In this document: positions 43,799 through 52,826 of the stretch, piece by piece | Numbering within the stretch: position 1 is the first letter of the stretch | How the letters are laid out: every line of letters begins with the position of its first letter | Assembly: GCA_951812895.1 (NCBI GenBank) | Contig: OX638333.1 | Span: forward strand, 362,366-426,365 | Length of the DNA stretch: 64,000 nt | Reading direction: 5' to 3' | Origin: an uncultured Roseovarius sp. | GTDB taxonomy: Bacteria > Pseudomonadota > Alphaproteobacteria > Rhodobacterales > Rhodobacteraceae | The notes under the pieces: model-generated | What the model saw: only the letters and a program-made list of their open reading frames with translations | Database searches by the model: none | What the model was told of the DNA's origin: nothing | Translations under genes and position numbers: made by a program

Positions 43799-44857
43799 TT
43801 AAGCACCTTTAAAGTTCACGCGGCTTTCGTGTTCCAGCGCATCATCGGTCTGCAGTTCTTCTTCTTCCGCCTCGGCAACTAGCTTTTCTTTGGCTTTCTG
43901 ACGCAGCCGGCCGTACTGACCGACACCGATCGCAGATAGGATGATCAACCCACCGGGAATGAGCCCCGGACCGGGGTCTTCCCCCAGAAGAAGCATCGCG
44001 ATGACCAATGCGGCGAGCGGCGAAAAAGACGTGGCGAGTGACACATCTCCGGAACGGGCGTGTTTCAGACCGAGGTTCCAGGAAAACTGGCCGATGATGA
44101 TGACTATGATCGCATAGACCCAAACCCATTTCAGGACAACCGGTTCAAACACATCCTGAAAATGGTTCGGGCCGTAGAGATACAGAGCCAGGAAATAATA
44201 GATAACCGTGCCCAGCACCGTCCGGTAGATCGAGAAAATGCCAAGCGGAATACCTTTAAGACCCAGACGAGTCACGATTGTCCCGGCGATAAAGGACAGC
44301 GTGGCAAAGACCGTTGCAATCTCTCCCTTACCAAAGGAAAACGCAGCTTCACCATTCATTAAGATCATTACAACGGCACCTACGAGCGCAATCAATCCGG
44401 CGGCAAAGGCCCATAGATCCAGCTTTTCCTTGAGCACAAAGAACGCCGCCAATAGGAAGATCGGCGGCTCGATCCGCCCGATCAACACCACGTTGGTGAC
44501 GGTCGTATAGTCAAGCGCAATGAAAAACAGTGCCGGTGTGACCGCCGATGACAGAACCGCTGAAAGCGTCAGAACCCCCCAATCCTTGCGTGTCAGTTTC
44601 ACCAGATTTGCCCGGTTCCAGTCTTTGTGGAACATGAACACCATCGGCACCAGAGAGATCAAAGAACCCAGAAACAAAAGATTGCACAGAGAAATCGCGT
44701 TACGCCCCATCACCGGGTATTCGCGGCCAATTTCAGCCAGCAGTGAGACAATGGAGTTTGACGAGGCATAGATAATCACCGCGGCCCAAACCAAACCGGC
44801 CCCCATCAAAACCTTTGACGGCGCAGCAGCTGTTTCCGTTGTTGATGCGTTGCTCAT
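43799..44857 (-). CDS. DMT-superfamily (EamA) transporter
   Basis: 352 residues with about ten hydrophobic helices in two EamA halves (RIEPPIFLLAAFFVLKEKLD in the first, SLATSFSPLAALVIAMLLLGEDPG in the second). A charged C-terminal tail is unusually long for the family. Predicted exporter or importer of a metabolite. Convergent with the MntR operon and apparently unrelated to it. The ATG at 44857 has GAGG upstream. Confidence 0.9.
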   Translation of the reverse strand: MSNASTTETAAAPSKVLMGAGLVWAAVIIYASSNSIVSLLAEIGREYPVMGRNAISLCNLLFLGSLISLVPMVFMFHKDWNRANLVKLTRKDWGVLTLSAVLSSAVTPALFFIALDYTTVTNVVLIGRIEPPIFLLAAFFVLKEKLDLWAFAAGLIALVGAVVMILMNGEAAFSFGKGEIATVFATLSFIAGTIVTRLGLKGIPLGIFSIYRTVLGTVIYYFLALYLYGPNHFQDVFEPVVLKWVWVYAIIVIIIGQFSWNLGLKHARSGDVSLATSFSPLAALVIAMLLLGEDPGPGLIPGGLIILSAIGVGQYGRLRQKAKEKLVAEAEEEELQTDDALEHESRVNFKGA

Positions 44858-45007
44858 GACAAACCTCTGGCAATACGTTCCCTCGGTTTATCGGCTATTT
44901 CGCGTGAGGCTGGCAAGGTCTTTGCCGTCAACGACTTTTCACGTTGCAGTCATTGCCTGTAGCAATATTTCAAACAGATCAAGCGGTTGTGTAATGGGCA
45001 CGCGCGC

Positions 45008-45657
45008 CTATTTCTTGGCGCGCCATGTGTCCAGCCACCGGCGAAGGCGCGACCGGCGGTCGGCAACGGCATCTCCGGCGGCATCAATGCTGTCCTGAAT
45101 ATCTTCGACCACCGGATCAATCCGGTTTTGCCGGAACCGACGCCACAGCCGCCAGAGGCCCAGCACAATCGCGGCAAACACAATCAGGATCAGGATGTTA
45201 AGCCAGGGCACCCCCTTGCTGGCATCCGGCTCGCTGACCGGCCAGATCCCCACAGCATTGGGTAGATCGACAGGAATTGATTGCGCCAGCCATAGTGCCG
45301 GATGGCGGCCCATTTTGCGTCTTCGGGGGCGGATTTCAGATCGGCAGCCTCGGCCTGAAGATTGGAGGTGTCAAATTTGAAATAGGGCGGCCAGCCCCAG
45401 CCGGTATCTTCGTTGCGGTAGACCATCACCCGCCCGCTGGCGCGCACAGTCTGGATGAAAAACACATCTCTGTTTGCGCTGACGTGATCATTGCCGGCAT
45501 CAGGGCTGGCCCAAAAGATCGAGTTCTCTCCGAAATCTATCCGCTTTTCATAGGTATCGGTCACCCGCACAATATCGGTCTGTGGCAGGGTGTAGTGGAA
45601 AATCGCCGCCACAAGCGCCCAGAACAGCACCCAGAATACCCATTTTGCATAGACCAT
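45008..45657 (-). pseudogene. DUF1523 membrane protein with a one-base frameshift
   Basis: The first part starts at the ATG at 45657 (AAGGGGAACGGCA upstream) and reads YAKWVFWVLFWALVAA, LPQTDIVRVTDTYEKRIDFG and NEDTGWGWPPYFKFDTSN, typical DUF1523, up to HYGWRNQFLSIYP. At the CCC run (GGG on the plus strand, 45260-45262) the frame is lost. The continuing part, LPNAVGIWPVSEP with a membrane helix and a basic tail ending at 45008, is in the next frame. The 650-base length is not a multiple of three. One missing base in CCC would restore a protein of about 216 residues. A true pseudogene or a sequencing error are both possible. Confidence 0.85.
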
Positions 45658-45668
45658 TGCCGTTCCCC

Positions 45669-45935
45669 TTAGTGGAAGTTCGTCAGGTAAATGATTGCCA
45701 CGACAATGCACAACGGCACAACATACACCCCCAGGATCAGCTTGCGCCGCAGTGATCCGTCATACTCATCAAGCCCATGTTCAACAAAGGCATCGCGGTC
45801 GCCCTCGCGGCCTTCTTCGTCCCATTGGGCGTTCAGCTTGCCACGCCGGACACGGCGCGACCAGATCGACAGGATCACATAGATCACCGTCAGAACAACC
45901 AGCCCGATCAGCAACAGCCGTGCCAGTGCAAACAT
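45669..45935 (-). CDS. Small inner-membrane hypothetical protein
   Basis: 88 residues. Two hydrophobic helices (about 5-25 and 66-86) flank a charged central part (RRVRRGKLNAQWDEEGREGDRDAF). AAGGAGG lies 7 bases before the ATG. It sits between the DUF1523 gene and DUF6638 with 3-12 base spacings, in an operon-like block. Function unknown. Confidence 0.8.
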   Translation of the reverse strand: MFALARLLLIGLVVLTVIYVILSIWSRRVRRGKLNAQWDEEGREGDRDAFVEHGLDEYDGSLRRKLILGVYVVPLCIVVAIIYLTNFH

Positions 45936-45938
45936 CCC

Positions 45939-47279
45939 TTACCTCCTTACCGGACCCCAGGGGCCGACACGCGCGACCATTTCGTCCAAATCCGGTTTTT
46001 CCGTCTCCATCGGCGCATCGCGGCCAAACAGTGCCTTGCGCGCCCCCAGCTTGTCCACCTGATATTCGCGCAACAGGAAATCGACCACATATTCCTTCTT
46101 GGCCTCTGACCAGGTGCGGTAGCGGTCATAAAACAGCTCTTTGTGGCAGATGAACAGCTGTCGGATATCCTTGGGCGCCAGCTCTGACAGCAGCATGTTG
46201 ACCAGATCCGCATCCGGATGCGCCGCCGCGCGCAGCGTATAAAAATAGGCCGGATCGTCCGATGCGATGCGCGGCCATTCGCCGCCATCCTCGGCCCATC
46301 TGACCAGCTTGCCCAATGTGTGAAACTCGTCTGGCAACTGATCGGAATGTGCCCGTGCCAGCCGCCGCATATCTGCCCGTGACCGGCCGGACAGCGCCAC
46401 GCCTTCGCCCGCCAGCGCATCGACCAGAATGAAATCCATCTTTTGCCGCAGGATGGCAGAGGCATCGATGCCGCGCGCCTTAACAATCGGTTCGGCCAGA
46501 TCGTTGTATTCCAGAAACTTGGCGATCCGGTTCCGTTCGGACACATCGAACACATATTTGATCGGCAGCTCGCCCAGATCGCCCTTGTCCCCGGCGGTGA
46601 TCAGTGCCGGGTGATCCATCCCCTGAAACAGATAGGTGCCGCCAAAATGCGCAGTCCAGAAATTCTGCTGCTCAAAGCTCATGTGTTTGAGCGTGACAGG
46701 ATTGCGCACAATATCCCCGGTCTCGCCGGCCAGATTGATCATCTCGGCGATCAGCACATCGTCAAACCAGGCATCTTCCTCGCTCAGGAACCGGTCAACC
46801 TTTTCATCCAGAACCTGCGCCTGCCGGATGGCGCCATTGGTGGTGTCCGCCTCAACCGTGATGCGGCGGATGTCGAACAGGCGTTGGGGCGAAGACATGT
46901 CATAAACTGAGTTCACCAGCTCTCCGGCCACCGCGTCGCGGGTGGTCAGGGCAAAGAGGGCGGCTTCATTCTCCTCGATAAACTTATGCAGAATGCCCCA
47001 CGAGGTGGAAAATTTCGCCTCCAACAGCGGCGCATTCTTCTGCTCGGCGCTCAACAGGATAAACTGCCGGTTCACGCCCGCGTGGTTTAGGTAAAGCGGA
47101 TCACCCAGCTCATGCCCGACCTCGGGGGAATAGCCGGAAATGTCGATATAGAAATCGGTGAGCGCGGTCTCTTTGCCGGTCAGATGCTTGAGCGCACGGT
47201 TGTACCGCTCGACCAGTGCAGGGCTGGCCACATGCACCAGATTGCCGAACATCAGGCCGGATTTGATGAGGCGTTTCAT
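45939..47279 (-). CDS. DUF6638 family protein
   Basis: 446 residues from the ATG at 47279 (MKRLIKSGLMFG); a longer frame to 47306 adds MCGLGSDLS. Soluble, no signal peptide or membrane helices. I assign DUF6638 from overall resemblance (GNLVHVASPALVERYNRALKHL, LLREYQVDKLGARKALFGRD). It is separated from the AAA ATPase gene by the DUF2971 gene. The family's function is not known; co-directionality with the ATPase suggests a shared process. Confidence 0.78.
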   Translation of the reverse strand: MKRLIKSGLMFGNLVHVASPALVERYNRALKHLTGKETALTDFYIDISGYSPEVGHELGDPLYLNHAGVNRQFILLSAEQKNAPLLEAKFSTSWGILHKFIEENEAALFALTTRDAVAGELVNSVYDMSSPQRLFDIRRITVEADTTNGAIRQAQVLDEKVDRFLSEEDAWFDDVLIAEMINLAGETGDIVRNPVTLKHMSFEQQNFWTAHFGGTYLFQGMDHPALITAGDKGDLGELPIKYVFDVSERNRIAKFLEYNDLAEPIVKARGIDASAILRQKMDFILVDALAGEGVALSGRSRADMRRLARAHSDQLPDEFHTLGKLVRWAEDGGEWPRIASDDPAYFYTLRAAAHPDADLVNMLLSELAPKDIRQLFICHKELFYDRYRTWSEAKKEYVVDFLLREYQVDKLGARKALFGRDAPMETEKPDLDEMVARVGPWGPVRR

Positions 47280-47348
47280 GCTAAGGTCACTCCCCAATCC
47301 ACACAAAGGTTTTGGCGCGAAGTGAGATTACTCTTGGCGCTGAACTTA

Positions 47349-48065
47349 TCATGATTTCCAAAGATCTTTGTTTTGCTGCGAAACTATTTCGAATTTTTTG
47401 TATGCAAGGCGAGACTGAAGATAGTTTAAATCGCTAGAATAGTTTTTAACTGCTGACTTGATAATGTCTTGTCCGTAGTAAGGTCGAGGTCCATTTATAA
47501 CTCCTACCAGCTCGAGCGCAGACCCGAAATCGAGAAAATTCATCCCGTTTTTTGTAGACTTGGCAGATGCCCTTTTTAGATCTACAAACAATCTCCACTC
47601 TCTCTCGTAACGCCAACCACTCGCTTTTTGGGAGCAAAAGTCGTGGAACTGAGACAAACCGTTCCGCACTGTGGGAAATCGAAACTTTTCTTCAACGCTA
47701 GCTCGCTGATTTGAGTAAGTTACTTTACGTAAGTTGTCACTGTTGATGACATCTAAAACCAAACATAGACCGGTGCCGTTGTTCGCGTAGTGAGCCCACA
47801 TCAATGGTTCTTTCCAATCTTCAGAAAAGCATATTAGCCCGAAACGGGCCGCCATCTCTTCGACCCACTCCTTATGTTTTCGTCGAATTCCATCATAACC
47901 AAGCTCAAAAGCTGATAACTCAAATAGGTCATTACACTTCCTAAAATCGCTAATCTTCAGCTTCTTTTCGAGCAAAATTTCCAATACGTGAGTGTGGCCC
48001 GTGAAGTAGAAAAGGCGTTTTGTTTTTTTTGATTTGGATTTTAGCCATCGGATATCTACAACCAT
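47349..48065 (-). CDS. DUF2971 family protein (likely inserted gene)
   Basis: 238 residues. The DUF2971 core is visible as FGLICFSEDWKEPLMWAHYANNGTGLCLVLD and ASGWRYEREWRLF. Its DNA is clearly more AT-rich than the flanking DUF6638 and AAA genes, with many Lys, Ser and Asn codons, suggesting later acquisition. It starts 9 bases after the ATPase stop with GGAG 12 bases before the ATG, so it is transcribed with the block. DUF2971 genes are often found in defence or mobile regions; its role here is unknown. Confidence 0.8.
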   Translation of the reverse strand: MVVDIRWLKSKSKKTKRLFYFTGHTHVLEILLEKKLKISDFRKCNDLFELSAFELGYDGIRRKHKEWVEEMAARFGLICFSEDWKEPLMWAHYANNGTGLCLVLDVINSDNLRKVTYSNQRASVEEKFRFPTVRNGLSQFHDFCSQKASGWRYEREWRLFVDLKRASAKSTKNGMNFLDFGSALELVGVINGPRPYYGQDIIKSAVKNYSSDLNYLQSRLAYKKFEIVSQQNKDLWKS

Positions 48066-48074
48066 TTTGTGTAC

Positions 48075-50009
48075 TCACTCCTTCCCCTCCAAATACCGCC
48101 GTTTCGCCTCTTCCATCCGCCCCATATCCCGCACGGCATTCTCAATCGCCACCTCGTCGGATTTGTCGGCATAGCGGAATTCTGAATCGGCGTAGCGGTT
48201 GATCTCCTGTATCACCATCTCCACCGTGATCGGCTGGCGCAGCTCTTCGATCATCGCTTTCTTCTCATCATACCCCTTGAACAGGAACAGATCGGGTTTC
48301 TCCATCCACTCATCGGGTAGTTCAAAATCCATCGCCCGTACCTTGACCGCATCGGTGATGTTCTTGATCGCCCGGCCCGTAAACCGGTCATCCGCCTGTT
48401 GGATGCCCTTGAGGTACGTGCCCAGCTTGGCAATCGTATCGAGCTTGCCAATCTCCTGATCCACCTTCTCAAACACCCGCAACAACCCCTCTTCATGTGG
48501 GCGCGCATGACTCTCAAACGAGGCCGCAACCGCCTTTTTAATCTCCTGCGCGGCAAACACCGTATGATCGCCCAGCGGAATGTCGTGGTTCTTGCCCATC
48601 AGCAGCGACAGGATGTCGATATAATCGTCCCGCGTGATCGGCCCGTCGACCAGAAACCGCGCGCCCGCGCGCTGACGCAGGGCATCGTCGACATTTTCGG
48701 GATAGTTGGAGAACATGCCGAACGTGCAATTGCCGCGCACAACCGTGTTTGCCCCGGCAAAGCTCTCCATCAGAACGGCAGTGATCTCCAGCTGCCCGGC
48801 CGAGGATTGCCGGTCGCCGCGTTTGCCTGCCAGCTGGTCAATATCGTCAATCGTGCCAAAGCCGATCACGGTGGGGTCAATCACATTGTTGACAAACGCC
48901 TTGGCATTCTGGGCCGATTTCCCCTGATAACTGTCGATGCTGTCGGTCGACAGGTTCTGATAGCGGAACGGATAGCCCGCATTCTGGCAGTAATCATTCA
49001 CCAGCCCCGCCATCATCTGGATCAGCGTGGTTTTCCCCGTCCCCGGCTTGCCATCGCCCATGAAGGTAAAGATAAACCCGCCCAGCTCCGCAAACGGATT
49101 GAGCCGCCGGTCGAAATCATAGGCCATCAGCATCTTGGACAGCTTCAGCGCCTGATATTTGGCGATATGGTTGCCGACCACCTCGTGCGGTTTTTTGAAC
49201 GTCATTGTCAGGGTGGTGGATTTGGCCTTGCTCGCCGCTTCGAACCCGCGAATGGTGAAGTCATCCGCCTCAACCCGCCAGCTGGCACCGGTAAAGGCCC
49301 CCAGCCGTCCCGCATTCTGCGCCCGTAGGGCCACCTTTTCCATCAGTTGTTCGGCAAAGGCCGTGACCGTCGCCACCAGCCGCGCGTCATCGCCCGCATG
49401 GGCGGCGATGTCCTGATCCAGCTCCCACAACGCGCCGTGCAGGGCCAGCTGGGCATTGTCGGTAAGGACTTCTTCGACCTCGCCCACCTCGACCGACACC
49501 TCGCTGCCATGGGGCGCCAGCAGAAACGCCGTCGCGTTGGCGAATACATGGGCCACCGCCAGCGCCTCTGCGCTCAGCAGCTCTGAAAACTCGGTCTTGC
49601 GATCTCCGGGCAAAGACCCCGCCAGATTAGCACGCCGCAGATCGGAGAGCCCGGTTGCCTCGGAAAAATTCTCACCCACCGCCAGCGCAATCGCCAGCGC
49701 CCGGCGCAGCCCGTGCATCACCTGCGCCTGCATGGGCGAGGTCAGCGGATCATCCCCATCCGCCGCTCCAATCCGGTCAATCAGATGCACGCCCTCGGGC
49801 CGCGCAGTGGAACGTGTCACCAGACCCGGCGTCGTCGTCCGGAACCGCCGCCGCGATCCGATGCCGGATGAACGCTCCTGCTTTGGCGCCTCTGGCGCTT
49901 TCGCGATCCGGGGGGTGTGATCAAACCCGTCCAGCATCGCCACGGCCGCCGCGTAATGCTTAGCGATATCCTCTTCCCGCAATTCCATCATGTCGGCTGT
50001 CAGGCTCAT
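48075..50009 (-). CDS. AAA-family ATPase
   Basis: 644 residues, GGAGGAAAAC directly before the ATG. The N-terminal 300 residues contain a low-complexity basic segment (GIGSRRRFRTTT) and a helical region. The P-loop is GDGKPGTGKTTL (about 320-331), and a Walker-B-like strand VIGFGTIDDIDQLAG follows. An arginine-finger-containing segment (DALRQRAGARFLVDGP) is also present. AAA+ ATPases of this kind remodel or unfold proteins. It precedes the DUF2971 and DUF6638 genes and follows a 55-base palindromic element. Confidence 0.82.
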   Translation of the reverse strand: MSLTADMMELREEDIAKHYAAAVAMLDGFDHTPRIAKAPEAPKQERSSGIGSRRRFRTTTPGLVTRSTARPEGVHLIDRIGAADGDDPLTSPMQAQVMHGLRRALAIALAVGENFSEATGLSDLRRANLAGSLPGDRKTEFSELLSAEALAVAHVFANATAFLLAPHGSEVSVEVGEVEEVLTDNAQLALHGALWELDQDIAAHAGDDARLVATVTAFAEQLMEKVALRAQNAGRLGAFTGASWRVEADDFTIRGFEAASKAKSTTLTMTFKKPHEVVGNHIAKYQALKLSKMLMAYDFDRRLNPFAELGGFIFTFMGDGKPGTGKTTLIQMMAGLVNDYCQNAGYPFRYQNLSTDSIDSYQGKSAQNAKAFVNNVIDPTVIGFGTIDDIDQLAGKRGDRQSSAGQLEITAVLMESFAGANTVVRGNCTFGMFSNYPENVDDALRQRAGARFLVDGPITRDDYIDILSLLMGKNHDIPLGDHTVFAAQEIKKAVAASFESHARPHEEGLLRVFEKVDQEIGKLDTIAKLGTYLKGIQQADDRFTGRAIKNITDAVKVRAMDFELPDEWMEKPDLFLFKGYDEKKAMIEELRQPITVEMVIQEINRYADSEFRYADKSDEVAIENAVRDMGRMEEAKRRYLEGKE

Positions 50010-50023
50010 GTTTTCCTCCGCTT

Positions 50024-50078
50024 GGTGGGATGGAATCCCACCCTACCCATCAAATGTAGGGTGGGGTTTCACCCCACC
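50024..50078. repeat. REP-like mirrored palindromic pair
   Basis: GGTGGGATGGAATCCCACC and GGTGGGGTTTCACCCCACC (the latter ending at 50078) are two related palindromes. They are arranged head-to-head around CTACCCATCAAATGTAG, so the entire 55 bases can fold back on itself with few mismatches. It lies between the AAA gene start and the preceding gene. It looks like an alphaproteobacterial REP/BIME-type repeat and may also be a transcript-stabilising hairpin. Confidence 0.72.
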
Positions 50079-50084
50079 TGTCTT

Positions 50085-51275
50085 TCAATATCTCAACACC
50101 CGCCCACTGGCGTTCACCACATATTTCGTCACCGCCGAAAACCCCGGCGGGTTCATTTCGGCCAGCACCTGATAGGGACGTTCAGGCAGGATGATGCTCC
50201 GCTCCATCCGCGTGGCCCCTGAATCGGCCCCGCGCCCCGAGAACGGATCAAGCGCAAACACCTCGCGTTCTACCGTGCCAAACCAGCCAGAGCGTTCCTG
50301 AATAACCCGTTCACTTTCCAACAGCTCATCGGTCCATGCCAGTGCCCAATCCTGCCCCGCCGGTGCCATCGCCTCGGCCAGAACATCGCGGATCGGACCG
50401 GTCTGGCGGGTGAAGGCGTGGGAATACATCGGCCCCACATGCAACCGGCGCAATCGCTTGGGGTGCAGCTCATCAAATGCCTCGTCAAACCCCTTGGCGA
50501 TGGTCAGCAGTTTCAGCCCACCGAGGGATTGCCCCATCAGATGTGCCTGCACCTCGGGCCAACTTTGGGCATCCCGGGCCAGCGGGGTGTTGGCGGTGTC
50601 TTCGACCTCCATCAGATAGATCGTCGGCAAATTGACCTGGCTGTCATACACCGCCCAATGCACCAGATAGCGGCGCCGGTCCTCTAACCCCTCAAGCCAG
50701 ATAATCTGGGGATCATTGCGCGCCCAAAAAAGATGCCCCTTTTCCAGCTCTTCATAATAAAGCCGCTGCGACATCGCGAATTGCAGCCGCGAGGGGATTT
50801 TACGCGCGCCGATGATTTCCTCAACCATCTGGGTTTTGAGCCGCTCAGGCCCCGGCATATTGGCCAGATGCCGCCCGGCCTGTTGCGCATCGTTGGCCAT
50901 GACCAAGAGTTCATTGAACACCGGAAAGCCGCTTTCACGCGCATCCATTTTCAGCGCGCCAAGTGACAGACTGGTTTCGCGCCCGACCAACAGGTACTTC
51001 ATGGAAAGTGCCCGGAATGTATAGGCGATACCCTGCAGGTAAGAGGCCAGAACCTCTACCTCTTCCTTGTTCAAACGTCCATCGGCCTGCATCACCGCCG
51101 CAACCCGGCCCAGATGTCCGGTAATGCGCTCGAACTTGGCAAAATACCGGCGCGAGGCGAAGAGGTCGGTCAGGCCGGTGTGGTCGCGGGTCAAGACCTC
51201 GTCAGCTTTGAGTTGCAAATTTTGCGACGGGATTTCGCGGTATGCGCCCGGTCCGCCTGTTGGAATATCAATCAT
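50085..51275 (-). CDS. Hypothetical protein of the AAA-ATPase block
   Basis: 396 residues from the ATG at 51275 (a start at 51317 is possible). Soluble, no signal. Landmarks are DHTGLTDLFASRRYFAKFERI, QADGRLNKEEVEVLASYLQG and a C-terminal RMERSIILPERPYQVLAEMNPPG. I recognise no family. Co-directional with the ATPase downstream and the coiled-coil gene upstream. Confidence 0.75.
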   Translation of the reverse strand: MIDIPTGGPGAYREIPSQNLQLKADEVLTRDHTGLTDLFASRRYFAKFERITGHLGRVAAVMQADGRLNKEEVEVLASYLQGIAYTFRALSMKYLLVGRETSLSLGALKMDARESGFPVFNELLVMANDAQQAGRHLANMPGPERLKTQMVEEIIGARKIPSRLQFAMSQRLYYEELEKGHLFWARNDPQIIWLEGLEDRRRYLVHWAVYDSQVNLPTIYLMEVEDTANTPLARDAQSWPEVQAHLMGQSLGGLKLLTIAKGFDEAFDELHPKRLRRLHVGPMYSHAFTRQTGPIRDVLAEAMAPAGQDWALAWTDELLESERVIQERSGWFGTVEREVFALDPFSGRGADSGATRMERSIILPERPYQVLAEMNPPGFSAVTKYVVNASGRVLRY

Positions 51276-51370
51276 TGCTTCGCCCCACGTTCCTTGCACC
51301 TCCAGCAGCGACAACATTACGGAACCGAGCCTCTACCCGGTAAGTTGTGAACGGTGTTGAGTTGTCTCCA

Positions 51371-51643
51371 TCACCTCCGCCTCATCTGACGCACAGCGAT
51401 GGAGACCACGAAAACCAGCACGAAAAACAAAAGCAGCTGATGTTTGTAGGCTTCTACAACATAGAAAAGCTGATTGGTGTCGACCCATACACCGTCACCG
51501 TCCCGCATCAGATGCTGGTATTGTCCTTCGTGTATCCGCTGGTCCGTCACGACCCCGCCGATCAGCACCTGCACGGCTACAAACCCTGCAAACAGCGACG
51601 CCACGCCAAAACCCGCCAGCTTTAAGAGAACTTTATGCCCCAT
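51371..51643 (-). CDS. Small two-helix membrane protein
   Basis: 90 residues from the ATG at 51643, which overlaps the stop of the coiled-coil gene by 11 bases. Hydrophobic helices at about 6-28 (LAGFGVASLFAGFVAVQVLIGG) and 68-84 flank a polar extracytoplasmic part. Function unknown; likely a partner of the coiled-coil protein. Confidence 0.75.
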   Translation of the reverse strand: MGHKVLLKLAGFGVASLFAGFVAVQVLIGGVVTDQRIHEGQYQHLMRDGDGVWVDTNQLFYVVEAYKHQLLLFFVLVFVVSIAVRQMRRR

Positions 51644-52709
51644 ACAGGTTCTTGTCGTGCTTCTCGATGATGTCCTGGAACCGGCGGGCAAAGCGTTCGT
51701 CCGCCTTGGCCTTGGCCTCCAGCACGTCGCGGGCAAAGACCATGTGATCCTCGTGCGCTTCCATCATTTCGGCCATCCGCTTGTTGGTTGCGGCGCCAAT
51801 TCCGGCCATCGCCTGTTGCGCTTCCTGATCTGTCTGCACGCCAATTTCGTTGATCCGGTGCGCCACATCCTGTTGCTGCGCGGTTTTCAGCGATTTGGTC
51901 AGCGCGTCATAGAGAACCACCCGTTGTTTGGTGTCGGTCTGCAGTTTGTTGATCAGAACCATCTGGGTTGCCGCCTGATTCTGCAGGCTGTCCACCCAGG
52001 TTTTACCCTTCTCGATATACCGTTCCAGCGTCTGTGATTTGGCCAGCTTTACCTGTTCCTGCTGCACCATCTCATTGTACTGCGTGTTTAGATCGGCCAG
52101 CTCTGTTTCCAGCTTGGTTCGCGCCGCCGCATCGGTTTCATCGGCAATCTTGTTCTCCAACGCAATGATCTTCGGATCCATCGCCTGAATTTCCGTGCGC
52201 AGGCTTTCCAGCTCTCCCACGGTCAACTCCCGCTCATCCAGCGTTTCGGTCAGATTGACCTCGACCTTGACCTTCTGTTCTTCCAGCATGGTCAGCTGAC
52301 CTTCGAGCAGCTGCACGATCACATCGGATTTGGAAATCAGATCCTGCAGCTTGTCATCAATATTGGCGGTCCGCACCCGGTCCTGCCGCATCGAATCAGA
52401 TTTCGCATTGCTGAAAATTCCGACAAAGCTTTCCCAGCCGGTTTTGTTCCGCATTTCATCGAAATCTTTGGAGAACGCGGAGGTGATATCATCAAGCCCC
52501 ATAATCAGCTCGGCGATGTTGGCATTCATCACTTCGGTATGGGCGTGCACATCCTCGAGCGAGGCGTTTTCGATATTGAGAACGGCATCCTCTCCGCCCT
52601 TGATTTTTGTGCGTGCCGTTTCAATCCGGCTGGTCAGCTCTGAAATCTTCGATTGCGCCTCTTCCACTTCGGCTTGTGATTTCCTGACCTGTGCCTCCAA
52701 ATCCGCCAT
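51633..52709 (-). CDS. Coiled-coil protein (possible TelA-like)
   Basis: 358 residues, almost entirely alpha-helical with heptad character. Long Glu/Lys/Ala/Leu stretches include ADLEAQVRKSQAEVEEAQSK, KVEVNLTETLDERELTV and AKADERFARRFQDIIEKHDK. It has no signal peptide. The overall style recalls toxic-anion-resistance TelA-type proteins, but I cannot confirm that. GGAGG lies 9 bases before the ATG. Co-directional with the small membrane protein, suggesting a membrane-associated assembly with the AAA ATPase block. Confidence 0.75.
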   Translation of the reverse strand: MADLEAQVRKSQAEVEEAQSKISELTSRIETARTKIKGGEDAVLNIENASLEDVHAHTEVMNANIAELIMGLDDITSAFSKDFDEMRNKTGWESFVGIFSNAKSDSMRQDRVRTANIDDKLQDLISKSDVIVQLLEGQLTMLEEQKVKVEVNLTETLDERELTVGELESLRTEIQAMDPKIIALENKIADETDAAARTKLETELADLNTQYNEMVQQEQVKLAKSQTLERYIEKGKTWVDSLQNQAATQMVLINKLQTDTKQRVVLYDALTKSLKTAQQQDVAHRINEIGVQTDQEAQQAMAGIGAATNKRMAEMMEAHEDHMVFARDVLEAKAKADERFARRFQDIIEKHDKNLYGA

Positions 52710-52826
52710 TCGCGTGTCCCTCCGACAAAATTCTGTTGCTATCTATATATGGGTTTTTCACCCGGATTTAAGCGTAATCGGTCAAAATTGCGCAACACAT
52801 GCGCGTTTTTCCCCGTTCTGCACAGC

